Positions 7,938-15,971 of a stretch of 64,000 nt of DNA are shown here, one piece after another. Numbering within the stretch: the first letter of the stretch is position 1; the number at the start of each line of letters is the position of its first letter. Both the position numbers and the translations under genes were made by a program. Under the pieces are notes generated by a model that saw only the letters and a list, made by a program, of their open reading frames with translations, ran no database searches and was not told the origin of the DNA. The stretch comes from Streptomyces sp. NBC_01750 (lineage in GTDB: Bacteria; Actinomycetota; Actinomycetes; Streptomycetales; Streptomycetaceae), in assembly GCF_035918095.1 (NCBI RefSeq), contig NZ_CP109137.1:7814001-7878000 (forward strand), read 5' to 3'.

Positions 7938-9926
7938 TCAGCGCATACGCACCCGGGCCGCGTATGCGTCCGATGAGCCCGTCGAAACCGTCGAAACCGT
8001 CGAGTCCATTGAGTTCATTGAGTTCATTGAGGTCAATGGGTCCTCCACCGGAGTCGGGTCGCGGTAGGACCACTGCGCCGTCGGCCCCGGCACATGTGCC
8101 GGGCCGCTGTCGGGCAGCGGCTCCGCCCCGGATGCCGACGGGGCCGGCGGGGGCGGCGCGTTCGGGGTGTCCGGGCGCAGCAGTTCCACGCGTACGTCCG
8201 ATCCTCGGTGCTGGGCCACGAACTCGTCCACCTGGCTGCGACAGGCGTGGTCCCAGTGCGCCACGCCGGTCAGATCGAGCCGTATCCCCGGCGTCCCTGC
8301 GGCGGCGACCGTCTCCAGAGCGTCGATCAGCTTCGGCAGCCGCAGGAAGGTCACATTGCCCGCCATGACCAATATCGCGGTGTCGCCCTCCACGCTGGTG
8401 CGTACCGAGGTCTGTGACATGCGCAGCGCGGCCAGCACGATCCCCGCGGCGAGACCCGCCAGTACGCCTTCGAGCAGGGCGGTGGCGACGATCGCGACCG
8501 TGGTGAGGGTCATCACCACGAACTCGCCGCGGTCCTGGCGCCACATCTTCGGGAACTCCTCAGGCGCGAACAACTTCCAGCCGCTGTGCACCAGCACACC
8601 CGCCAGTACGGAGATCGGGATGAGAGCCAGCACACTCGGCAGCAGCAGGGCGAACGCGAGCAGCCACAGGCCGTGCAGCGTGCGGGACAGCCTGGTCGTG
8701 GCCCCTGCCTGCACATTGGCCGAGCTGCGTGCGACCACCGCGGTCATCGGGAGCGCGCCGAGGAAGCCGCAGAGGGTGTTGCCTGCACCCTGGGCGATCA
8801 ACTCGGAGTTGTAGCGGGTGCGTTGGCCGGTGTGCATGCGGTCCACGGCAGCTGCGGTGAACAGGCTCTCCGCCGAGGCGATGATGGTGAAGGTGACGAC
8901 GGTGGTCAGTACCGAGCCACTGGCCAGCGCCGCGAACTGTGTCGGTCCCGGAATCTGTACGGAGGCCAGCAGGTTGCCGACCTGAAGGGTGGTGATCCGG
9001 ACCCCTGGCAGCGAGGCCACCGCCATACCGCCCGCCACGGCGACCAGTGCGGGCGGCACCTTCCTCGCCGGACCCGGCAACTTCTTCCACAGGAAGCTCA
9101 GCACGACGGTGCCGAGACCGAGCCCGGCCGCGATCGACTTCTGCGGATCAGCGGCGGTGTTCGCGATCAACTCCGGTATTCCCAGGATATTTTCGACCGG
9201 TTTGCCGATGGCCTTGGCGTCGGCAAGCGGGTACGCCTGGCTGAACATCAGCGGCAGCCCGATCCCGGCCAGCATGCCCTGCACCACGGCGATGGAGATC
9301 GCCTGGAACATCCGGCCCAGCCGGATCAGCCCGAGCCCGATCTGCAGGACCCCGGACGCCAACACGATCACCCCGAGCGTGGCCAGGCCGTGCTCCAGCA
9401 CCGCCTCTGCGACCAGTGCCGCCAGACCGGCCGCGGGGCCGCTCACCTGAAGCGTACTGCCGCGCGCCATGCCGACCACCAGGCCGCCGACGACCCCGGA
9501 GATGATGCCCAGCTCGGGCGGCGCGCCAGAGGCCACGGCCACGCCGATGCACAGGGGGAGGGCGACGAGAAAGACGACGAAGGAGGCGGTGATCTCGGTG
9601 GCGAGATCCACCTTCTGACGGGTCTCACGCTTGTTTCCGCCCTGCGGCCGCGGCCGCTCCGGCGGGGGCGGTGATTGCGGGTCCGGTGGTTGCGGCGCCG
9701 GTGTTCCGTACGAGGGGGGCGCGTTGCCGTACGAGTCGTACGAACCGTCGGCGTCGTACGCGGGCGGCCCTGCGATGCCGGGCGTGGACGGCATCGCCTG
9801 CGCAGGACTCGGTCCGCGCCCGGAGCGCCGAGCCCGGTGCCTGCCGCCTCGGGTCCCGCCCTGGCGCCGTCGGCCGCCGTGGTCCTGGCCGTAACCGGAG
9901 TCCCGCTCCTGACCGGGGCTCAGCAT
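7938..9926 (-). CDS. SulP family inorganic anion transporter
   Basis: A 662-residue membrane transporter of the SulP family, which carries sulfate or bicarbonate. The N-terminus (about 100 residues) is Gly/Pro/Tyr-rich and disordered. It is followed by 10-12 hydrophobic segments starting at DLATEITASFVVFLVALPLC, with the SulP signature region GPAAGLAALV. A C-terminal STAS domain carries GNVTFLRLPKLIDALE and LDLTGVAHWDHAC. The ATG at 9926 overlaps the carbonic anhydrase stop, so the two are translationally coupled. That pairing argues for bicarbonate rather than sulfate transport. The last 60 residues are low-complexity with a short TSMNSMNSMDSTVSTVSTGS repeat. Confidence 0.85.
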   Translation of the reverse strand: MLSPGQERDSGYGQDHGGRRRQGGTRGGRHRARRSGRGPSPAQAMPSTPGIAGPPAYDADGSYDSYGNAPPSYGTPAPQPPDPQSPPPPERPRPQGGNKRETRQKVDLATEITASFVVFLVALPLCIGVAVASGAPPELGIISGVVGGLVVGMARGSTLQVSGPAAGLAALVAEAVLEHGLATLGVIVLASGVLQIGLGLIRLGRMFQAISIAVVQGMLAGIGLPLMFSQAYPLADAKAIGKPVENILGIPELIANTAADPQKSIAAGLGLGTVVLSFLWKKLPGPARKVPPALVAVAGGMAVASLPGVRITTLQVGNLLASVQIPGPTQFAALASGSVLTTVVTFTIIASAESLFTAAAVDRMHTGQRTRYNSELIAQGAGNTLCGFLGALPMTAVVARSSANVQAGATTRLSRTLHGLWLLAFALLLPSVLALIPISVLAGVLVHSGWKLFAPEEFPKMWRQDRGEFVVMTLTTVAIVATALLEGVLAGLAAGIVLAALRMSQTSVRTSVEGDTAILVMAGNVTFLRLPKLIDALETVAAAGTPGIRLDLTGVAHWDHACRSQVDEFVAQHRGSDVRVELLRPDTPNAPPPPAPSASGAEPLPDSGPAHVPGPTAQWSYRDPTPVEDPLTSMNSMNSMDSTVSTVSTGSSDAYAARVRMR
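7981..8035. repeat. 9-bp tandem repeats in the 3' end of the SulP gene
   Basis: Plus-strand GTCGAAACC occurs twice and TTGAGTTCA twice in succession, encoding the degenerate Ser/Met/Thr/Val tail of the transporter. The length of this tail may vary between strains by slippage. Confidence 0.6.
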
Positions 9927-10558
9927 GCGTGCACCCGGAAGGTGTCGCCGTCCTCGCTCAGTTCCCAGAGTTCGCCCGTGTCCACCTCGTAGTACCAGCC
10001 GTGCAGCCGCAGCACGCCCTGCGCCAGCCTTCGCCGGATCGCCGGGTTCTCCCGCAGCGCGGCCAGCTGTACCCGCACGTTGAGCTGCGCCAGTTCTGTC
10101 AGGCGCGCATCTTCGCTCTCGCCGGTGGAGTTGACCGGACCGGTCGGCTCGCGTTCCAGCACGGGGGCCAGCCCCGGCCTGGCGACCTCGAGCCACGCCC
10201 CTACGCGGGGCAGTGCGGAGAAGTCCTTGCCGGAGGACAGTGCGCCCATCGCGCCGCAGTGCGAGTGCCCGCAGACGACGATGTCACGGACGTCCAGCAC
10301 CTCCAGCGCGTACTCCACCGTGGCGGCCTCCCCGGAGACCAGATGCTGTCCGTGCGGCGGCACGATGTTGCCCGCATTGCGTATTTCGAAGACTTCACCG
10401 GGCCGTGCCCCCGTGATCAATGCAGGTATGACGCGGGAATCGGAACAGGCGATGAAGAGTGCCTGCGGAAATTGCCCCTCGGCCAGTTTCCGATATGTGT
10501 GGCTTTCAAAATCTACCCGGCGCCGGAACGATCGGGCGCGTTCGAGCAGAGCCTTCAT
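9920..10558 (-). CDS. Beta-class carbonic anhydrase
   Basis: A 212-residue zinc enzyme that interconverts CO2 and bicarbonate. It shows the beta-class zinc ligands and catalytic dyad, CSDSR near residue 39 and GHSHCGAM near residue 98, and the EIRNAGNIVPP segment. The length fits the family. A ribosome site GGAGGCACC precedes the ATG. It is the first gene of an operon whose second gene is a SulP transporter starting within this gene's last codons, as in bicarbonate-handling pairs. The divergent two-component system 260 bp upstream may control it. Confidence 0.92.
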   Translation of the reverse strand: MKALLERARSFRRRVDFESHTYRKLAEGQFPQALFIACSDSRVIPALITGARPGEVFEIRNAGNIVPPHGQHLVSGEAATVEYALEVLDVRDIVVCGHSHCGAMGALSSGKDFSALPRVGAWLEVARPGLAPVLEREPTGPVNSTGESEDARLTELAQLNVRVQLAALRENPAIRRRLAQGVLRLHGWYYEVDTGELWELSEDGDTFRVHAC

Positions 10559-10710
10559 GGTGCCTCCTCGGTGGGTGGGTTGTGGCCTGGACCTGGCTCA
10601 ACACCGTAGAGAGGGGGATGCAAGGCGGAGGTTAGAGGAACGCTAGAGCCACCTCAGAATCGGGCAAGGCGCTGTGACCTGTCTCCCAATGTCCCTGGAC
10701 CCGCGTGCCG

Positions 10711-10724
10711 TTGATTTCAATCAA
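10711..10724. promoter_or_regulatory. TTGATT-TC-AATCAA palindrome in divergent promoter region
   Basis: A perfect 6-bp-arm dyad with 2-bp spacer lies about 150 bp upstream of the carbonic anhydrase gene and 95 bp upstream of the response regulator. Its AT content is unusual for this genome, making it a candidate operator. Confidence 0.45.
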
Positions 10725-10771
10725 TGTACGGTGATCGTCCCGGGTGCGGACTATCGGGAATTCATGTCGTG

Positions 10772-10793
10772 AGGATTTACTCAGGATTTACTC
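10772..10793 (+). promoter_or_regulatory. Two adjoining 11-bp direct repeats, candidate OmpR/PhoB-type box
   Basis: AGGATTTACTC occurs twice back to back at 10772-10782 and 10783-10793, 25 bp before the response-regulator start. An 11-bp direct-repeat period is what winged-helix OmpR/PhoB regulators bind, so this is a likely autoregulatory site. It may also act on the divergent carbonic anhydrase/SulP operon. Confidence 0.6.
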
Positions 10794-10818
10794 TGCATTC
10801 ACGGGAAGACGGAACTCA

Positions 10819-11655
10819 ATGACACTGCGGGCCCTGCTCGTCGAGGACGACGACACGATCGCCGAACCCCTGGTGGAGGGCCTCGGCCGCTACGGCCTGA
10901 CGGTGAGCCATGTGTCCACCGGAGCCGCCGGGCTGCAAGGCCCCTACGGCGACATCGTCCTGCTCGATCTGGGACTGCCCGACATGGACGGCATCGACGT
11001 CTGCCGCGGTATCCGCCAGGTCTCCGAGGTGCCGATCATCATGCTCACCGCACGTAGTACGGAGGCCGACCGGGTGCTGGGCCTGGAGCTGGGTGCCGAC
11101 GACTACCTGGCGAAACCGGTCAGCATCCGGGAGTTGATCGCACGCATCCGGGCGGTGACCCGCCGCACCGCGGCATGGTCGGGTGCCGCGGAAGCCGCCA
11201 ACCGTCTCAGGGCCTTACCCCGAGCGGCTGCGGCGGCTCTGCCCGCGACAGCACCCGACCGGGCCCCGGGGGCATTGGAGTGGCAGGGCCCCGAACCCGT
11301 GCCCGAACCCGGACGCACAGCGCCGCAGTCCTCCCCGACCGGGGCGCTGGTCGTCGACCGCCGCACCCGCGAGGTCTGGATCGGGGAGAGGCCGATCATC
11401 CTCACCCCCAAGGAGTTCGACCTGCTGGCCCTGCTGGCCGAGGACCCCGGAGCTGTCTACTCGCGTCAGGAGATCCTCGACCGGGTCTGGGATCTGCACT
11501 TCCACGGTCCCACCAAGACCCTGGACGTCCATGTCGCCACCCTGCGGCGCAAGTTGGGCGACCCGGCCTGGATCCAGACCCTGCGCGGGGTGGGCCTGCG
11601 CCTCGCCGTACGCCCCCGCAGCGACACCAACCACCCCGAATCACAGCCCCGATGA
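10819..11655 (+). CDS. OmpR/PhoB family response regulator
   Basis: A 278-residue DNA-binding response regulator. The receiver domain (residues 1-118) has acidic residues VEDDD at 8-12, phosphoacceptor Asp50 in VLLDLGLPD, Thr in MLTARS and Lys in YLAKP. A long Ala/Pro-rich linker (about 60 residues, longer than usual) leads to a C-terminal winged helix with LTPKEFDLLALLAEDPG and TLDVHVATLRRKLGD. The ATG directly before TLRALLVEDD was chosen over an upstream start that would include promoter repeats. Its stop overlaps the histidine kinase start (ATGA). Confidence 0.92.
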   Translation: MTLRALLVEDDDTIAEPLVEGLGRYGLTVSHVSTGAAGLQGPYGDIVLLDLGLPDMDGIDVCRGIRQVSEVPIIMLTARSTEADRVLGLELGADDYLAKPVSIRELIARIRAVTRRTAAWSGAAEAANRLRALPRAAAAALPATAPDRAPGALEWQGPEPVPEPGRTAPQSSPTGALVVDRRTREVWIGERPIILTPKEFDLLALLAEDPGAVYSRQEILDRVWDLHFHGPTKTLDVHVATLRRKLGDPAWIQTLRGVGLRLAVRPRSDTNHPESQPR

Positions 11656-13103
11656 CACGCCGACTGCTGCTCAGCTATCTGACCATCGCGACCCTCGTCC
11701 TCGTCTGCCTGGAGTTCCCCCTCGGCTACGTCTACACCCGGGCCGAGCGTGAGAGAGCCACCAACGCAGCCACGGAAGAGGCGGAATCGGTGGCCGACTA
11801 CGCCGCTCTCTCCCTCACCTACGGCCGCCCCGGCGAACTCGCCGAACGGGTCGGCGTCTGCGCACAACGCATCGGTGGCCGAATCCTGGTCGTGGACAGC
11901 AGCGGCACCCTGCTCGTCACCTCGCACCCGCTGGGCCGCGATCAGCAGGCCGCCCTCGCCCGGCGCCCGGAGATCGCTGCCGCGCTGCTCGGCGGTGACG
12001 GAGCCAACGCGCGTACCTCCACCATCGGCGGTGTCCAGTGGCTGTCGGTCGCCGTTCCGGTACGCCACGGCGCGACGCTTCACGGCGCCGTACACCTCAC
12101 CGTCCCCACCGACGCGATAGCGAGCAACGTCCACCGTGTATGGCTGGTGCTGGGACTCGGCGGGCTCGGGGTGCTGGCCGTTGTCGCGTTGGCCGCCTTC
12201 GCGCTGGCCCGCTGGATCGGCCGCCCGATCCTCGAACTGGAGCGTGCCGCGCGTACCTTGGCCGGTGGCAGCCTCACCACCCCTGCCTCCGTCACCACAG
12301 GACCGCCCGAAGTACGCAGCCTGGCCGCCACCTTCAACCGCACAGCCGCCCTGCTGGAGCATCTGCTCGCTTCACAGCGCGCCTTCGCGGGCGAGGTGTC
12401 CCACCAGTTGAAGACCCCGCTCGCCGCGCTGCGGCTGCGCCTGGACAACATGGAACCCGACATCCTGCCAACCGTGCGCGGCAACTTGAACGCGGCGATG
12501 ACCGAGACGGACAGGCTGGCCCGAATGGTCGAGGGCCTCCTCGCCTTCGCCCTGATGGAGGAGACCGCGCTCACGCCCGAACCCGTCGACCTGGACCGGG
12601 TTCTGCGGGACCGAACCCTCGCCTGGTCCGGGCTGTACGCGCGGGAAGGCGTCCGACTCGTCCTCAAGGGCAATCCGGTCGGCACCGTCCTCGCGGTGCC
12701 TGGCGCCCTGGAGCAGATTCTGGACAACCTGCTCTCCAACGCCCTGCGCGTCGCCCCCACGCGCAGCGTGGTGACCGTCTCCCGGTGGCTCTCGGCCGCC
12801 GGGGCGGAACTGCACGTCGAAGACCAGGGCCCGGGCATGACCAACGAACAACGCGGCCGCGCGTTCGACCGCTTCTGGCGCGCCCCCGGCGCCCCCAAGG
12901 GTGGCACCGGCCTCGGCCTCGCCATCGTTCAGCGCCTCACGCTGGCCGGCGGCGGCGAGGCGCTGCTCCTCCCTGCCCCGGGCGGCGGCCTCAGGGCCGT
13001 CATCCGCCTTCGGCGCGCGACGCCCCGCCGCTCCAGCGGTTTGCCGAACCTCCCGCGCCGCCGCCCGGCGGTAGGAGCGGGTACGGCTGCGGGGAAGCGG
13101 TGA
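11652..13103 (+). CDS. Sensor histidine kinase (two-component partner)
   Basis: A 483-residue membrane histidine kinase. TM1 is at about residues 6-27, an extracytoplasmic sensor domain at 30-160, TM2 at about 163-187, then a HAMP linker. The HisKA box has phosphoacceptor His251 in GEVSHQLKTPLAALR. The HATPase domain has N-box QILDNLLSNALR, G1 EDQGPGMT, F-box AFDRFWR and G2 GGTGLGLAI. It overlaps the response regulator by 4 nt, so the pair is coupled. The stimulus is unknown; divergence from the carbonic anhydrase/SulP operon suggests CO2, bicarbonate or anion sensing, which is inference only. Confidence 0.92.
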   Translation: MTRRLLLSYLTIATLVLVCLEFPLGYVYTRAERERATNAATEEAESVADYAALSLTYGRPGELAERVGVCAQRIGGRILVVDSSGTLLVTSHPLGRDQQAALARRPEIAAALLGGDGANARTSTIGGVQWLSVAVPVRHGATLHGAVHLTVPTDAIASNVHRVWLVLGLGGLGVLAVVALAAFALARWIGRPILELERAARTLAGGSLTTPASVTTGPPEVRSLAATFNRTAALLEHLLASQRAFAGEVSHQLKTPLAALRLRLDNMEPDILPTVRGNLNAAMTETDRLARMVEGLLAFALMEETALTPEPVDLDRVLRDRTLAWSGLYAREGVRLVLKGNPVGTVLAVPGALEQILDNLLSNALRVAPTRSVVTVSRWLSAAGAELHVEDQGPGMTNEQRGRAFDRFWRAPGAPKGGTGLGLAIVQRLTLAGGGEALLLPAPGGGLRAVIRLRRATPRRSSGLPNLPRRRPAVGAGTAAGKR

Positions 13104-13213
13104 GTACGGCCCGTTGCCGAGCGCGATTGCCCGCGCCCGCTCCTGGGGGCGGGGCCGGGGCGGCCGCGGTACCCGTATGCCGGTGCGGATCGACGGCAGT
13201 CGTGCTGGTGGGG

Positions 13214-13804
13214 TCAGCGCGTCCTGCCCGCCGCGGAGCCACCGTCCGGCGGGATGCGCGCCAGCAGTCCACGGAGATCGTCCGCGTGCTCTTCCTCCTG
13301 CGCCAACAGGTCCTCGAACACACGACGCGTGGTGGGGTCGTCCTCGCCGAGCCACTGGATGATCTCGGTGTACGACGCGATGGCCACTCGCTCCGCCACC
13401 AGGTCCTCTTTGATCATTTCGATCAGGTCGGAACTGGCGTCGTACTCGGCGTGGGCCCGCGTGGTCAGCGTGTCCGGATTGAAGTCCGGCGCGCCGCCCA
13501 GCTGCACGATCCGCTGAGCCAGCTTGTCGGCGTGCTGCTGTTCCTCCTGCGCATGCTCCAGGAACTCGGCTGCCACGGGCTCCGAGTAGATCCCGGAAGC
13601 CGTGTAGTAGTGCCTTTTGTAGCGCAGGGTGCAGACGATCTCGGTGGCCAGCGCGTCATTGAGTACCTGGAGCACACGCGCGAGATCAGCGCCGTACGCG
13701 TCCGTCACCGGCCCCTTACCCATCTCCTCGCGGGCGCGTGCGCGAATCGTCTCGATGTCGATGAGGAAGTCGGCCACGGTGCAGAACGCCCTTTCTTGTC
13801 GCAT
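13214..13804 (-). CDS. Ferritin-like/bacterioferritin family protein
   Basis: About 196 residues of a four-helix ferritin-like protein. Di-iron ligand motifs are visible: ALATEIVCTLRYKRHYY, then E-H-A-Q-E-E-Q-Q-H-A-D, DLVAERVAIASYTEII and LLAQEEEHADDL, giving the paired E..ExxH pattern. Such proteins store iron or protect DNA from oxidants. The ATG at 13804 lacks a clear ribosome site; a GTG at 13777 preceded by AGAAAGGG is an equally plausible start giving 187 residues. It sits convergent to the histidine kinase gene, in a stress-gene neighbourhood. Confidence 0.85.
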   Translation of the reverse strand: MRQERAFCTVADFLIDIETIRARAREEMGKGPVTDAYGADLARVLQVLNDALATEIVCTLRYKRHYYTASGIYSEPVAAEFLEHAQEEQQHADKLAQRIVQLGGAPDFNPDTLTTRAHAEYDASSDLIEMIKEDLVAERVAIASYTEIIQWLGEDDPTTRRVFEDLLAQEEEHADDLRGLLARIPPDGGSAAGRTR

Positions 13805-14271
13805 GGGGGTGCGGACAGGACACGGGTACCCGCCGGTCGTCATCGTGCACACGATTTCATCAGAGTTCAGCCGCTCGGCACACCGCTGGGGGGTGACGGC
13901 CGGCCCGGCAGCGGTGTCGACGCGCTGAGCGGCCAGCTCCTGACTGCCGTGGTGCAAGCCGGGCACCGGTCCTGGCGCGCCGGCGTGTCCAGCCGGAGGA
14001 AGCCGCTGTGCGCCGCCGGCTGTTCGACTCGAAACCGGAGCGGAACCATTTTCATCGACTTCCGTGTTCTTCGATTGCCCCGAAATCATTGCGCCGCCCG
14101 GCCCGAATCCGACGCGTCACTCGGCGGCTGAATCACGCCGACGCGGCAGCGCATTTTACGATCAAGGTGTGTAACGAAAGCGGACCGGGGCACTCGGCAG
14201 GTCGAGGGTGACAGTCGCGGGAAAATGGTGGCTGTTTTCCTCGCCGTCCGCAGTCGATGAGGAGTCATTTC

Positions 14272-14622
14272 ATGAGCGAGAACATCTGGGGTTACCAGCC
14301 GACGAGCGGTTACACCGCCGGCACCACTCTGGCCGGGTTCAAGGTCGAGGCAACCGACGGAAGCATCGGCAAGGTCGACAAGCACTCCGACGAGGTCGGA
14401 TCCGCCTATCTTGTCGTCGACACCGGGCCGTGGATCTTCGGCAAGCACGTCCTGCTGCCTGCCGGCACGGTCATCCGTGTCGACACGGCCGCCGAGACGA
14501 TCCACGTCGGCCGCACCAAGGCCCAGATCAAGGACGCGCCCGAGTTCGACAAGGAGAAGCACACCAGCGACCCGGGCTACCTCGAACAGATCGGTGGCTA
14601 CTACGGCAGCCACCGCGCCTGA
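14272..14622 (+). CDS. PRC-barrel domain protein
   Basis: A 116-residue protein with a PRC-barrel beta fold. After a short aromatic N-terminus, GFKVEATDGSIGKVDKHSDE begins the barrel and GSAYLVVDTGPWIFGKHVLLPAG continues it. The conserved ending DAPEF...YLEQIGGYYG is shared with stress-induced streptomycete homologues. The ATG at 14272 follows TGAGGAG at 7-nt spacing. The molecular role is not established; PRC barrels bind partners or sit on membranes. A strong terminator follows, so the gene is probably monocistronic. Confidence 0.75.
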   Translation: MSENIWGYQPTSGYTAGTTLAGFKVEATDGSIGKVDKHSDEVGSAYLVVDTGPWIFGKHVLLPAGTVIRVDTAAETIHVGRTKAQIKDAPEFDKEKHTSDPGYLEQIGGYYGSHRA

Positions 14623-14636
14623 CCGTACTCGGATAC

Positions 14637-14678
14637 CGAGGTGGGGCCCGCCGGAGACCTCCGGCGGGCCCCACCTCG
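14637..14678 (+). terminator. Strong hairpin terminator after PRC-barrel gene
   Basis: An almost perfect 20-bp stem (left arm 14637-14656, right arm 14659-14678, CGAGGTGGGGCC... pairing with ...GGCCCCACCTCG) begins 14 bp after the stop codon. Confidence 0.8.
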
Positions 14679-14707
14679 CGGCGGAACCCTCAGGTCGGCG
14701 CGCTGCC

Positions 14708-14747
14708 TCTTCGTGCTCACGATGTGGTCTTCGTGCCCACGATGCGA
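14708..14747. repeat. 20-bp imperfect tandem repeat
   Basis: TCTTCGTGCTCACGATGTGG (14708-14727) is followed directly by a copy differing at three positions (14728-14747). It lies in non-coding DNA between the PRC-barrel terminator and the sigma factor gene. Confidence 0.6.
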
Positions 14748-15018
14748 TCGGGCAGAGGGCGGTGGTACGCGTATGTTGCGTGGGCGGGCTCCCGAGGTCA
14801 GGCTGGTAGTGACCGGGAATTGAGGTCGGGGTGCGATCGCTGATATACGTCACCTGAATGTGAGCATTACAGATGACGCCGTCGCCCATATCCACCCCGA
14901 TTCGTCGGATGCCGCGTTGCGGATGACGCGGCGCCACGTGGACGCATAGATCGGGGCCGGCGACTCGGTGGAACTCGGCGGTTCCGAAAGGCCTTGACGA
15001 ATTCTCCAGGAACCATAC

Positions 15019-15043
15019 GTTTGGCCAATTGGGCGGCGGGCAC
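15019..15043 (+). promoter_or_regulatory. Candidate SigB-class promoter
   Basis: GTTT at 15019-15022, a 15-nt spacer and GGGCAC at 15038-15043 approximate the streptomycete SigB consensus (GTTT, about 14-16 nt, GGGTAY). It would start transcription about 130 nt before the SigB-like gene, suggesting autoregulation. The -10 departs from consensus at one position. Confidence 0.35.
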
Positions 15044-15179
15044 GTGCTTTATGTGCTTCGGACCGGAGGCACTCCCGGGGAGCGGCTCGACGCCCCAGGT
15101 GTGGGTCCGTCCCTGTGCGATCCGGACTCCCGAGGGTCGACCACTTCCGTCAGTACCGTCAAGGGAACTGAAACGCATC

Positions 15180-15971
15180 ATGCGCACTCAGGAAGCCAGA
15201 AAGCACCCGCACGACGACGCACCCGACACCGCCGCCGCGTTCACCCGGCTGGCCGGGCTGCCGCCGGGAGACGAACGAGAGAAGCTGCGCCAAGAAGTGG
15301 TGACCGCCTGGCTCCCCATGTCGGACCGGCTCGCCGGCCGGTTCCGCAGCCGCGGTGAGAGTCTCGACGACCTGCGACAGGTGGCCGCGCTGGGCCTGGT
15401 GAAAGCCGTGGACCGCTACGATCCGGAGCGCGGGACCGCCTTCGCCAGCTACGCCGTGCCGACCATTACCGGCGAGATAAAGCGGCACTTCCGCGACTAC
15501 ATGTGGACCGTGCATGTCCCGCGTCGTGTCCAGGATCTGCGCAATCGGGTACGGACCGCACAGCAGGAGCTCACTGTGTCGATCGCCGGCCACGCGCCGA
15601 CTGTCGCCGAGATCGCCGAGCAGGCCGCCATGACGGAAGAGGAAGCGCTGTCCGGTCTTGAGGCGCTCGACAGTTTCACCGCGCTCTCCCTCGACGCGGA
15701 ACAGCGGGGAAGCGAGGACGGCTACAGCCTCGGCGACTCCCTCGGTGGCCTCGACCCCGCACTCGATGTTGTCGTCGACCGGGAGGCGATCAGGCCACGG
15801 CTGCGGCAACTGCCCGCACGCGAAAGGGAGATCCTCTACTTGCGGTTCTTCGAGGACATGACGCAGAGCAGGATCGCGGAGAAGGCCGGTATATCGCAGA
15901 TGCATGTGTCCCGCCTGATCAGCCGCAGTTGTAGCCAACTGCGCGACGCCGTGATGCAGGACGCCGCCTAG
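15180..15971 (+). CDS. SigB/SigF/SigG family RNA polymerase sigma factor
   Basis: A 263-residue alternative sigma factor of the SigB-like stress class. Region 2 shows LDDLRQVAALGLVKAVDRYD and FASYAVPTITGEIKRHFRDY with the -10-binding WTVHVPRR. Region 3 follows with QELTVSIAGHAPTVAEIAEQ. Region 4 has LPAREREILYLRFFEDMTQS and the helix-turn-helix IAEKAGISQMHVSRLI. The ATG at 15180 matches family N-termini; a longer frame from 14994 crosses the promoter region. Its last base overlaps the GTG start of a uracil-DNA glycosylase. CsbD, CBS-domain and ferritin-like neighbours are typical general-stress regulon members. No anti-sigma factor is adjacent. Confidence 0.92.
   Translation: MRTQEARKHPHDDAPDTAAAFTRLAGLPPGDEREKLRQEVVTAWLPMSDRLAGRFRSRGESLDDLRQVAALGLVKAVDRYDPERGTAFASYAVPTITGEIKRHFRDYMWTVHVPRRVQDLRNRVRTAQQELTVSIAGHAPTVAEIAEQAAMTEEEALSGLEALDSFTALSLDAEQRGSEDGYSLGDSLGGLDPALDVVVDREAIRPRLRQLPAREREILYLRFFEDMTQSRIAEKAGISQMHVSRLISRSCSQLRDAVMQDAA

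Larger units (their letters stand above)
14679..15179. other. 500-bp intergenic region upstream of the sigma factor gene
   Basis: No gene is evident. It contains a 20-bp tandem repeat (14708-14747) and a candidate SigB-class promoter (15019-15043). The length suggests complex control of the sigma factor. Confidence 0.5.

Noticed and set aside
9927..10196. Extended N-terminus of the SulP transporter
   Set aside because: The open frame continues into the carbonic anhydrase gene, but the ATG overlapping that gene's stop is the natural coupled start.
10744..10818. Upstream start for the response regulator
   Set aside because: It would place the 11-bp direct repeats inside coding sequence and adds residues not found in OmpR-family receivers.
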